From Gemmatimonadaceae bacterium (GTDB lineage Bacteria > Gemmatimonadota > Gemmatimonadetes > Gemmatimonadales > Gemmatimonadaceae): a stretch of 60,108 bases of DNA. The stretch spans positions 1 through 60,108 of the forward strand of contig JADYYN010000171.1 in assembly GCA_020853635.1 (NCBI GenBank), given 5' to 3'. A program made the translations under genes and the position numbers. This document shows positions 1 to 6,064 of the stretch, one piece after another. Each line of letters opens with the position of its first letter. Position 1 is the stretch's first letter. Under the pieces are notes generated by a model that worked only from the letters and a program-made list of their open reading frames with translations, did not search any database and was not told the DNA's origin.

Positions 1-76
1 GGACATCCCCCCGGCGGAGTACGAAGCGCAGTATTATCACACCCAGGCCGCGTCCGCGGCCGTGGGACTCAACTAA
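1..76 (+). CDS. C-terminal end of an unidentified protein (5' truncated by window)
   Basis: Only the last 24 codons are present. They read in one open frame from base 2 to the TAA at 74-76 and end in an Ala-rich stretch followed by VGLN. There is too little to assign a family. Because three displaced Rhs C-terminal cassettes follow on the same strand, this could be the tail of a full-length Rhs or other polymorphic toxin, with the membrane protein at 213 as its partner. That is an inference from position only. Confidence 0.4.
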   Translation, partial: DIPPAEYEAQYYHTQAASAAVGLN

Positions 77-212
77 CCGAGTCTCCGGTAATCCCGGGCC
101 GATTCAACGGGTTACCCATGCGAATCTCAAAGAAGGGAAATGTTAACGACCCACCGGCAACTGAACCGCCGCAGAGTACGCTGAAGTGTATGCGGGCTGT
201 TGGTTGCCGCAG

Positions 213-719
213 ATGAACGCAGAACAAAAGCAGCGCGATAGTGGTACTTCGCATGTGCTTACCTTGGCGCTGCTGCTCGTGCTGTTGTCGCCCGCAGTTC
301 TGGTGCTCTATGCGCACTGGGCCAAGGGCAGAGTCGAGGACGCCTTGGGTTCGCTTGTAAGTTCGGCGCCGAAGGTCGATGGGCACGCGGTCGCCGCGGC
401 TCCAGGGTCGATTGTGACGCTCGAAGGAGATACGGTGGGGACGATTTCGCAGATCGCGGGAGTTCGCTCGGAGACGTTACCGAGCGACTCCACGATTCTC
501 TTCTTGGCGACGTTCACTACCTCGCGCGCCCGCGGCCGGATCGCTGCGGAATCCTCCCTTGTCGCGTTCGCAGAGCACGGCAGATTCTGGGCTGGCAAGA
601 CGACCATACGTCTCGAGCGGGACACGGCGCGCGCGAAACGCGCCGAAGTCGGACGCCTCTTCTTCGACGTCTCTGCGGTGCCGATTCCTGTAGTATCAGT
701 GATGACTCGAGTCCGCTAG
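213..719 (+). CDS. Single-pass membrane protein, candidate immunity protein
   Basis: This protein of about 168 residues was not recognised. Residues about 15-35 (VLTLALLLVLLSPAVLVLY) form one strong transmembrane helix after a short polar N-terminus. The remaining ~130 residues are soluble and should face the periplasm. A GTG at 186 would add nine residues (177 aa); I prefer the ATG at 213, but neither start has a good Shine-Dalgarno. A membrane-anchored protein just downstream of a gene end and just before an Rhs cassette array fits an immunity protein for an envelope-acting toxin. It carries no diagnostic motif, so this role is inferred from context. Confidence 0.5.
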   Translation: MNAEQKQRDSGTSHVLTLALLLVLLSPAVLVLYAHWAKGRVEDALGSLVSSAPKVDGHAVAAAPGSIVTLEGDTVGTISQIAGVRSETLPSDSTILFLATFTTSRARGRIAAESSLVAFAEHGRFWAGKTTIRLERDTARAKRAEVGRLFFDVSAVPIPVVSVMTRVR

Positions 720-727
720 AGTTTAAG

Positions 728-746
728 CCGGTGCGTGAAGCACCGG
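728..746. terminator. Small hairpin after the membrane-protein gene
   Basis: CCGGTGC and GCACCGG form a 7-bp stem with a 5-nt loop nine bases after the stop at 717-719. No T-tract follows on the plus strand, so it may be only a weak or Rho-assisted terminator. Confidence 0.3.
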
Positions 747-768
747 GGCCGTCGTGTGGTCGATGTAA

Positions 769-788
769 GGGTCGAGAGCTCTCGACCC
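769..788. repeat. Perfect 20-bp palindrome next to Rhs cassette 1
   Basis: GGGTCGAGAG is followed directly by its exact complement CTCTCGACCC with no spacer. It lies 35 bp upstream of the first Rhs repeat copy. A second small inverted repeat (CCCTC-TC-GAGGG, 800-811) follows. It could be an operator or a recombination-associated sequence; I saw no matching palindrome in front of cassettes 2 and 3. Confidence 0.5.
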
Positions 789-822
789 CCGAAGTAGCGC
801 CCTCTCGAGGGATGCAGAGCGA

Positions 823-947
823 CGTGTCCTTTCGCGACGCTCTATTCCACGCAGGAAGACCCGATTGGGTTGGCGGGGGGGCTCAATCTGTATGGGTATG
901 GAGAAGGTGATCCGGTCAACAACGCGGATCCGTTCGGGCTCTGTCCG
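823..947 (+). repeat. Rhs core-end repeat, copy 1
   Basis: This is the first of three near-identical direct repeats (others at 2672-2803 and 3635-3766). It encodes the last part of an Rhs repeat-associated core: LYSTQEDPIGLAGG, then a LYGYGEGDP segment, then ADPFGLCP. Copies 1 and 2 share almost every base over the first ~70 positions. The shared 3' boundary is the FGLCP codons, after which the three sequences diverge completely. That is the usual junction between an Rhs core and its variable toxin tail. Confidence 0.85.
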
Positions 948-1406
948 AACTGCCGGAACGAACTCAGCTCGCGATATAACGAGGAAGAGCAGCGATTCCG
1001 AAAGGGTGTCGCAGAAATGTCGGGGCCTGAGGTGCTCGCGCTCGGCGCCGCGGCGCTGGGAGCAGCCGGTGGCGCTGCCCTAGTCATGGCTGGAAGCTCA
1101 GCACTGATTGCTGCGAGCACGGCCGCTCCTATTGTGGGTCCAGGAACCTTGAAGCTGATTGATGCGCTGCACAAGGCAGGGCCTGGAATGGACGCTCGCG
1201 TTTCAGCACTGTCAAAGTGGTTACCTTCGGGGCAGAAGGCGATCCGCACGACTCTCGAAGGCGGCGCGCAAATGTTCACGGGGGGCGCAGGAAAGAACGC
1301 ACGGCAAGTGATAATGAATGCCGACGGTTCGACCGTCATCAATGCGTTCAACGTTGCGAAGAAGACCTTCGAACACGTTACTACGATTACGCCGAAGGTG
1401 CCGTGA
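837..1406 (+). CDS. Displaced Rhs C-terminal cassette 1 with unknown toxin tail
   Basis: The frame is open from just after a TAG at 795-797 to the stop at 1404-1406. It has no ATG or GTG before the Rhs motif; the only early start is a TTG at 870. It looks like a detached tip of a longer Rhs protein rather than a free-standing gene. After FGLCP comes a ~150-residue tail: a polar segment, an Ala-rich hydrophobic stretch (about GPEVLALGAAALGAAGGAAL), then a soluble C-terminal domain ending with KNARQVIMNADGSTVINAFN and THVTTI-like strands. I do not recognise the toxin fold. Such orphan cassettes are known in Rhs loci as a store of alternative toxin tips. The coding call is firm; the toxin role is inferred. 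Confidence 0.65.
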   Translation, partial: TLYSTQEDPIGLAGGLNLYGYGEGDPVNNADPFGLCPNCRNELSSRYNEEEQRFRKGVAEMSGPEVLALGAAALGAAGGAALVMAGSSALIAASTAAPIVGPGTLKLIDALHKAGPGMDARVSALSKWLPSGQKAIRTTLEGGAQMFTGGAGKNARQVIMNADGSTVINAFNVAKKTFEHVTTITPKVP

Positions 1407-1430
1407 TGTTGAGCGTATCGGGAGGAAGGA

Positions 1431-1745
1431 ATGACTTGGCGTTTTGAGGGATCGGAAGAGGATGGAGTCGCATGGCTCGAGAACCCGCAAGAACTCACCG
1501 CCTGGATTGAGTACGCGGACCGAGACGATGCCGGAGAGCACCGGATGTTCCGGATCATGGTTGCGACTCGCGGATGGATCGAGCGCCAACTAGAGGGCGT
1601 TCGTGAGTCACGAACCGGCCCGCTATTCGCCTGCGTACAAGCGGTGGGCGTCGTTCCGAACGCGACCGGTGCGCAGCTTCGCAGCTTCCTCGATCAGGCC
1701 ATCAAGGAGCGAGCCTTCTCGGGGTTTGGGACACGGGTACCGTAA
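1431..1745 (+). CDS. Small soluble protein, candidate immunity to cassette 1
   Basis: This 104-residue soluble protein was not recognised. It starts at an ATG with a strong Shine-Dalgarno (GGAGGAAGG directly upstream), 24 bp after the cassette 1 stop. It is acidic and Trp/Glu-rich near the N-terminus (MTWRFEGSEEDGVAWLENP) with no signal peptide or membrane segment. A small acidic cytoplasmic protein immediately 3' of an Rhs tip is the classic immunity arrangement and would imply that toxin 1 acts in the cytoplasm. The ribosome binding site is much stronger than that of the cassette, so the gene could be expressed while the cassette is silent. Confidence 0.6.
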   Translation: MTWRFEGSEEDGVAWLENPQELTAWIEYADRDDAGEHRMFRIMVATRGWIERQLEGVRESRTGPLFACVQAVGVVPNATGAQLRSFLDQAIKERAFSGFGTRVP

Positions 1746-1884
1746 CTCGTCCAATCCAACGAGAGACACATCGGCGCGAGTTCGCCACCGACGCCAAGCT
1801 CCGGCGCGCTTCGCCGCCGCCGGGAAGTGTCTTACCGCGCTTCGAACCGACCGATCGACTCCGAGTGCGCGGGACTTCGGTGGC

Positions 1885-2313
1885 TCAGGCGCGCTCCCGC
1901 TTGCGCGGCCGCCCGCCCTTCGCCCCGTTCGCGCGGGCGGCGGCCGCCTTGGCGGTGCTCCGCGTGCCACCCGCGAGCCGCGCCAGTTCGCGCAACCGCG
2001 CCGGCCGCTCGACGGACGCGAGGAGCAATCCGGGAATGCTGAGGTCGACATCCAAGCCCTCCCAATGCAACGCCCCGCCCCCCGGACTGAGCTGGACTTC
2101 CGCCAGCTCCTGCGCGCTCGCGCGCGCCAAGGCCGGAATCGCCGCCGTCGGAAAGCCGAAGAGAAAGCCGCTCGAGAGCTCCAGCATCACCCGGCCCGTG
2201 CGCGGTTCATACGCGGCCGTCACCGCGCGCCGCCCCGCCCGCCGCTCCCGCGCCTCGAGTGCGCGCGCCGACACGACCTGTCGCAGAATCTCCGCCTTCG
2301 TCGCCTTAGCCAT
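1885..2313 (-). CDS. DUF2442 domain protein
   Basis: This 142-residue protein has an N-terminal DUF2442 domain (VTAAYEPRTGRVMLELSSGFLF...). DUF2442 proteins are small, often sit beside DUF4160 proteins, and are suspected to be the antitoxin-like or DNA-binding half of such pairs. The C-terminus has an Ala/Arg/Lys-rich tail (STAKAAAARANGAKGGRPRKRERA region) that could contact nucleic acid. The ATG at 2311-2313 overlaps the upstream DUF4160 gene by 8 bp, so the two are probably translationally coupled. Both lie antisense to the Rhs cassettes and split copies 1 and 2. Confidence 0.75.
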   Translation of the reverse strand: MAKATKAEILRQVVSARALEARERRAGRRAVTAAYEPRTGRVMLELSSGFLFGFPTAAIPALARASAQELAEVQLSPGGGALHWEGLDVDLSIPGLLLASVERPARLRELARLAGGTRSTAKAAAARANGAKGGRPRKRERA

Positions 2314-2554
2314 GGTACTCCCTCCACTTGGTGAGCAGGAATGCGGCGTGGTCTTCCACGAGGCGGAACGCCCGGATCACCTCCGGTGTCCGCATCCCCG
2401 CCACGCTGCGGATGGTCTGCGGCCGCCCCTCGGCGGTGAGCGCGATGACGACTTCGCCGTTGGCACTCTGCACATGCACGTGCGGCGGCGCGTGCTCGCG
2501 CGGGGGCAGGAAGATGACAACCCGGAAGCCAGCGCGGCGGAGGACCGTGGGCAC
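2306..2554 (-). CDS. DUF4160 domain protein
   Basis: This 82-residue protein carries the DUF4160 signature: PTVLR.AGFRVVIFLPPREH near the start, then PPHVHVQSANGEVVI and a C-terminal helix. Family members usually start exactly at the (M)PTVLR position, so I chose the GTG at 2554 over the longer frame reaching 2614. It is transcribed first in a two-gene unit with the DUF2442 gene. A 7-bp-arm palindrome lies 10 bp upstream of the start, as expected for an autoregulated toxin-antitoxin-like pair. Biochemical function is unknown. Confidence 0.75.
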   Translation of the reverse strand: MPTVLRRAGFRVVIFLPPREHAPPHVHVQSANGEVVIALTAEGRPQTIRSVAGMRTPEVIRAFRLVEDHAAFLLTKWREYHG

Positions 2555-2564
2555 AGTGGATAGA

Positions 2565-2583
2565 TAACCCAACGGATGGGTTA
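2565..2583 (-). promoter_or_regulatory. Palindromic operator of the DUF4160/DUF2442 pair
   Basis: TAACCCA and TGGGTTA form perfect 7-bp arms around a 5-nt spacer just upstream of the GTG at 2554. Reading leftward, a TATCTA hexamer sits 6 nt before the GTG, so the palindrome would overlap the core promoter. Autoregulation is inferred from position. Confidence 0.5.
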
Positions 2584-2671
2584 CGGCAAGTAAGCTCCGG
2601 GCGGTTGCTCTCAAGCACCCACGTCGCCGCCGCGCGGTCGAGCGTGGCGTGGCGCGTGGCGCCCTAGGGGG

Positions 2672-2803
2672 CCTCCCGCGTGTCCTTCCGCGACGCTCTA
2701 TTCCACGCAGGAAGATCCGATTGGGCTGGCGGGGGGGCTCAATCTGTATGGGTACGGGAAAGGCGATCCCGTCAATAACTCGGATCCGTTTGGGCTCTGC
2801 CCG
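2672..2803 (+). repeat. Rhs core-end repeat, copy 2
   Basis: This is the second direct repeat of the Rhs core end. It matches copy 3 from CCTCCCGCGTGTC onward and copy 1 through GGGGGGCTCAATCTGTATGGGTA. It encodes DPIGLAGGLNLYGYGKGDP and NNSDPFGLCP, and sequence similarity ends at the FGLCP codons. Confidence 0.85.
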
Positions 2804-3310
2804 CCCGAGAATTCAGATATCTCCGATTGTGAAGGTGACGAGCAGGCCCCGCAGTCAACGCGGACTTCGACCTCTACGACGGGGCAAACGAAAAGGACGG
2901 AAGGCTTCCTAGCCTGTGTGCAACGAATGGCCTCAGCCAACGTTGAGAACTTTGACGAGACGGTCGCAGGTTGGTTCGGTGAAGCATCGGGCGAGGCGGG
3001 GCGCGCAGCTGAGTTCGGCGGTGGCGTCTTGGCGCAACGAGGCATGGCAGCGTCGGGATACGGGACCTCATCCAACGGGAGCCTCGCAGGACGGTGGCTA
3101 CTCAACAAGTCGGCCGTGCCCCCTATGCGGCCACTGCTTGTTCAAGGGATCCGAGTGGGAGCAACCTCCGCAGGTGCGCTCACGAGCACTGCGCTCGCGG
3201 CGGGAGTGGCTTCGAACGCCGTCGCTAGTGCCGCCGTCTACTACTCCTTCAGAGGCGGCGTCAGGTTGGGTTCGTACGTGGTCGGGATGCACCTCTGCTC
3301 GGAGAAATGA
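2693..3310 (+). CDS. Displaced Rhs C-terminal cassette 2 with hydrophobic tail
   Basis: One open frame carries the Rhs core end, a polar Ser/Thr-rich linker, and a ~165-residue tail ending at the TGA at 3308-3310. The tail contains FLACVQRMASANVENF, a Gly/Ala-rich middle part, and a hydrophobic C-terminal third (GIRVGATSAGALTSTALAAG, then ASNAVASAAVYYSF). No convincing start codon with a ribosome binding site precedes the Rhs motif; an internal GTG at 2918 would make a core-less fragment. The hydrophobic end and the overlapping membrane-protein gene suggest a membrane-acting toxin, but no known toxin family is recognisable. Confidence 0.6.
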   Translation, partial: TLYSTQEDPIGLAGGLNLYGYGKGDPVNNSDPFGLCPPENSDISDCEGDEQAPQSTRTSTSTTGQTKRTEGFLACVQRMASANVENFDETVAGWFGEASGEAGRAAEFGGGVLAQRGMAASGYGTSSNGSLAGRWLLNKSAVPPMRPLLVQGIRVGATSAGALTSTALAAGVASNAVASAAVYYSFRGGVRLGSYVVGMHLCSEK

Positions 3311-3525
3311 GAATGCCTCGGACGAGAATCCTGGTAATCAACCTCATCTGCTGGACCTGCGGCGTGCTCTTCGTACTCGGTGGAGGATGGGTTCTGGACC
3401 GCACGCTCGGAGCGGGCATCGCGAGGACGATCGTATGGTGGCTGCTCGTCGGCGTGGCGGTAACTCTATTTGGAGGCGTTTCGCGAGTCGCATCTCGACT
3501 TGATCGCGCGCCTTCGAACGATTAG
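3307..3525 (+). CDS. Two-helix membrane protein, candidate immunity to cassette 2
   Basis: This 72-residue protein has two predicted transmembrane helices (about ILVINLICWTCGVLFVLGGG and TIVWWLLVGVAVTLFGGV) separated by a short polar turn. Its ATG overlaps the cassette 2 stop as ATGA, so it is translationally coupled to the putative toxin tail. Small two-helix inner-membrane proteins are common immunity partners of membrane-depolarising or pore-forming toxins. No family was recognised, so the role is inferred from the coupling and topology. Confidence 0.6.
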   Translation: MRMPRTRILVINLICWTCGVLFVLGGGWVLDRTLGAGIARTIVWWLLVGVAVTLFGGVSRVASRLDRAPSND

Positions 3526-3592
3526 CCTCGCGCGCCTTGTCTAGCTCGGCGCTCTGCCATGGCCAAACCTAGGCCATCGGCAGCAGCCCGAG

Positions 3593-4258
3593 ATGGGCTG
3601 GCGCCGCTCCGACCAAACTACGGCGCCTCAACCCCCTCCCGCGTGTCGCTCCGCGACGCTCTATTCCACGCAGGAAGATCCGATTGGGCTGGCGGGGGGA
3701 ATGAACCTATACGGCTATGCTGCCGGCGATCCCATTAACAACTCCGACCCATTCGGGCTCTGCCCCATCGAAGAGACCGGAAGGCCGTGCCTGAGTCCGT
3801 TGGTGTCGCCGCGCGGAACCCCGGTGAGCCGCCCGACCCTTCGAAGCGATTCTGAAGGGGATGGCGCGCATCTCGCACGGCGCCGCGGCGTAGACGGAGC
3901 GCACCAATCGGTCGACATTGCAGCGCCGGTCGGGACGCGGGTGCGATCAGTCGACGCCGGGCGAGTGCTGGGTGCGTGTCGCGGCACCAGTTGCGGAATG
4001 GGTGGGCAGTCGGTGACGGTCGGTCACTACAACGCGGACGGCGAACTCGTGAGCACGAGCTACTACGCGCACTTAGACCACGTGAATGCCTGGGTCAAAC
4101 CCGGCGCCGCCGTGACCGCCGGGCAACAACTCGGGCGCGTTGGTCAGACTGGCAACGCGGGCGCGTCCGATCCTCACCTCCACCTCAAGGTCAAGAACAA
4201 GGTGACTGGCGAGGCTGTAGACATGGAGACAACACTTGGAGTGCGTCGTGTTCCGTGA
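3593..4258 (+). CDS. Displaced Rhs C-terminal cassette 3 with M23/LytM peptidase tail
   Basis: Residues about 22-58 are the Rhs core end. Residues about 100-205 are an M23/LytM metallopeptidase: the first zinc motif is H104-x3-D108 in HQSVDIAAPVGT, the YAHLD segment is at about 159-162, and the H-x-H motif (DPHLHLKV) is at 195-197. All expected zinc ligands are present, so the domain may be active; the family cleaves peptidoglycan cross-bridges. This predicts a periplasm-acting cell-wall hydrolase effector. The ATG at 3593 precedes the core repeat and may be fortuitous. The stop at 4256-4258 overlaps the next gene. Confidence 0.75.
   Translation: MGWRRSDQTTAPQPPPACRSATLYSTQEDPIGLAGGMNLYGYAAGDPINNSDPFGLCPIEETGRPCLSPLVSPRGTPVSRPTLRSDSEGDGAHLARRRGVDGAHQSVDIAAPVGTRVRSVDAGRVLGACRGTSCGMGGQSVTVGHYNADGELVSTSYYAHLDHVNAWVKPGAAVTAGQQLGRVGQTGNAGASDPHLHLKVKNKVTGEAVDMETTLGVRRVP
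3635..3766 (+). repeat. Rhs core-end repeat, copy 3
   Basis: This is the third direct repeat of the Rhs core end. The first ~65 bp are nearly identical to copy 2. It then drifts at third codon positions while keeping the protein (GGMNLYGYAAGDPINNSDPFGLCP). Such synonymous drift shows past selection on the encoded protein. Confidence 0.85.
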
Positions 4259-4913
4259 CGCCTTCGGCACCGTGAATGGCCGTCGCAAGCGTCAGTCGAC
4301 GGCAGGCGCGCGCAGAGCCTTACGCCTGCTCGCATGCGTTGCGATGGCTCTCGCGTGCGGTCAGGATCGACGCCCGCCAGGGGATGGTGTCGGCCTCGTC
4401 GAATCCGCACCGACCGACAGCGTCATCTTCGGGCTCACGATTGCGAACTCGCCTGACTCGGCACTGGTGCTGCGTGCGCAGCTCAGTCCGGCTATACGGG
4501 CGTTAGCGAAGTCGGAGTACGGGGTGACCTCCGATTCGTTCACGGCACTCGCGCTGCCGATTCCGAGCCTGAAGGGCTCCGGTGGTCGCCGAAGCTTTCT
4601 CGTTCAACCTCTCGAAGAGGAAGCCCGAAACGCCGCAGGGCAGCGACAGGCTCGGGTGCACCTCGTACACATAGGACAGACTGGTGAGGCTTGGTCCACG
4701 CTGGCGTTCGTGCTCTCGCCAGGCGAGGAGTTGCACCTGATCGACATGCAGATCTCGCCCGAAGGTCACGAGGCGTTCGGGCGCGTCTGCCGCGTGCCGG
4801 AAGAGGGCGCACAGCCGACGGTGGCAGAAGTCGCCGTCACCCTCTCAGCAGTTCGGCTCGTGCGGACGAGAGTCGCGGGCGCTGGAGAATGTCCGCAAGG
4901 GCTCATGCACTAG
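4248..4913 (+). CDS. Lipoprotein-like exported protein, candidate immunity to the M23 toxin
   Basis: The GTG at 4248 has a GGAG seven bases upstream and overlaps the cassette 3 stop by 11 bp, which favours it over a TTG at 4236 or a GTG at 4272. The protein is about 221 residues. After a basic N-region (RRKRQ...RR) comes a hydrophobic stretch with two cysteines (LRLLACVAMALACG), which looks like a lipoprotein signal although the lipobox is not perfect. The mature part is soluble and unrecognised. An exported, probably lipid-anchored partner directly coupled to a peptidoglycan hydrolase tail matches where that toxin would act. The immunity role is inferred. Confidence 0.6.
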   Translation: MFRDAFGTVNGRRKRQSTAGARRALRLLACVAMALACGQDRRPPGDGVGLVESAPTDSVIFGLTIANSPDSALVLRAQLSPAIRALAKSEYGVTSDSFTALALPIPSLKGSGGRRSFLVQPLEEEARNAAGQRQARVHLVHIGQTGEAWSTLAFVLSPGEELHLIDMQISPEGHEAFGRVCRVPEEGAQPTVAEVAVTLSAVRLVRTRVAGAGECPQGLMH

Positions 4914-5172
4914 GAGACTGCTGAGCGTGCAGGTCGTACGCCGCCACCGCGGCGCGGATCGACGGCGTGAGTTCGTCGCCGTACAAACGCTCGAGCAGCG
5001 CGAGGTGGAGCGCGATCCCCTCCCGCTGCGGATCCTCATGCCGCAGCCCGGCGAGCGTCACCCGCACGGCGCTCCCGAACATCGCGGTCGCCATCCGCAG
5101 TCGCTCGGCCGGCTAGCGCGCGGCGTACAGCGTGCGGAGCTGCGCGTCGGCGGCGGGGGTGGTGTCATGCAT
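4903..5172 (-). pseudogene. Small conserved-looking gene broken by an in-frame TAG
   Basis: From the ATG at 5172 the frame reads MHDTTPAADAQLRTLYAAR, then a TAG at 5113-5115. It continues open as PAERLRMATAMFGSAVRVTL and on to RLYGDELTPSIRAA before the TGA at 4903-4905. Restoring the TAG to a sense codon gives one continuous 89-residue helical protein. The C-terminal part could restart at an ATG at 5094. The 3' end overlaps the lipoprotein gene by 11 bp. I do not know the family. It is read as a recent nonsense mutation in a gene at the edge of the accessory region. Confidence 0.55.
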
Positions 5173-5239
5173 CGGATCGCAACGCCTCCCGCGCGTCAGT
5201 GAGGTCCAAGCGTCCGCGCGCTCGCCAAGAGATCACGGA

Positions 5240-6031
5240 TCACTTCCCCAACGCCTGCACCCACACATTCCTGAACCGCACCGGATGCCCATGATCCTGC
5301 AGTGAGATCGGCAGCTCATCCGCATGCGCCGCGTACGGCGCGCGCACCGTGTGCGACGTTGGCCCCAACAACGCCACGTTATCCTGCACCAGCACTCCGT
5401 TGTGCCGCACCGTGAGTCGCGCCGGACTCACCAGCTTCCCCGCCTCGTCGAACCGCGGCCGACGGAACTCGATGTCGTAACTCTGCCACTCGCCCGGCGG
5501 CCGCGTCACGTTCACCCGCGGCGGGAACTGGCCGTAGATCGACCCCGCCTGGCCGTCGGCGTAGGTGTCGTTCTTGTACGAGTCGAGCACCTGCACCTCG
5601 TACGTCTGCTGGAAGAACACGCCGCTGTTGCCGCGGTTCTGGCCCTCGCCTTTGGCGGACGCCGGGGACATCCACTCGATGTGCAGTCGCACATCACCGA
5701 AACCCACACGCGTCTTGATCGCGCCGGCGCCCGGGACGACCTCGAACGCACCGTCCACCACACGCCACTTGGCCGCCTCGCCGTCACCTGACTGCCACCA
5801 CGACAAGTCACCGCCGTTGAAGAGCACGATCGCGCCGGCCGGTGCCGCCACCGGCAGCTGCTGAGGCGGCGCGACTTCCACCAGAGGCTTGGGACGCTCC
5901 AACGAATGCTGCGGCCACGTGGCCGCCTGCGCATTCAGCGTCGTCGCCGATGCAGGCACGACCAGCACCACGGCGACCGCCGCACAGGACGACAGCACCT
6001 CTACACGAGAACGGGACGAGCGCACCGACAT
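5240..6031 (-). CDS. DUF1080 (3-keto-disaccharide hydrolase-like) exported protein
   Basis: The protein has 263 residues from the ATG at 6031, which has a GAGGTGGGT ribosome binding site. An N-terminal signal peptide (about 12-35) is followed by one DUF1080/LamG-like beta-sandwich: LFNGGDLSWWQ, KWRVVDGAFEVVPGAG, RGNSGVFFQQTYEVQVLDS, and a C-terminal PISLQDHGHPVRFRNVWVQ strand typical of the family. DUF1080 proteins are periplasmic; some act on 3-keto-glycosides. It is the last gene of a minus-strand run after the outer-membrane barrel, with its own ribosome binding site 33 bp downstream. The substrate is unknown. Confidence 0.8.
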   Translation of the reverse strand: MSVRSSRSRVEVLSSCAAVAVVLVVPASATTLNAQAATWPQHSLERPKPLVEVAPPQQLPVAAPAGAIVLFNGGDLSWWQSGDGEAAKWRVVDGAFEVVPGAGAIKTRVGFGDVRLHIEWMSPASAKGEGQNRGNSGVFFQQTYEVQVLDSYKNDTYADGQAGSIYGQFPPRVNVTRPPGEWQSYDIEFRRPRFDEAGKLVSPARLTVRHNGVLVQDNVALLGPTSHTVRAPYAAHADELPISLQDHGHPVRFRNVWVQALGK

Positions 6032-6064
6032 ACCCACCTCTGAGTGACGGGAGACTACACACAC

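Noticed and set aside
118-216. A 32-codon frame (ATG 118) overlapping the ATG at 213, and a 14-codon frame at 140 with an AGAAGGGA site
   Set aside because: Both are very short with no conserved features; the overlaps look accidental.
3559-3577. Small inverted repeat ATGGCC-N7-GGCCAT between immunity gene 2 and cassette 3 as a terminator
   Set aside because: Stem of only 6 bp, long loop, no T-tract.
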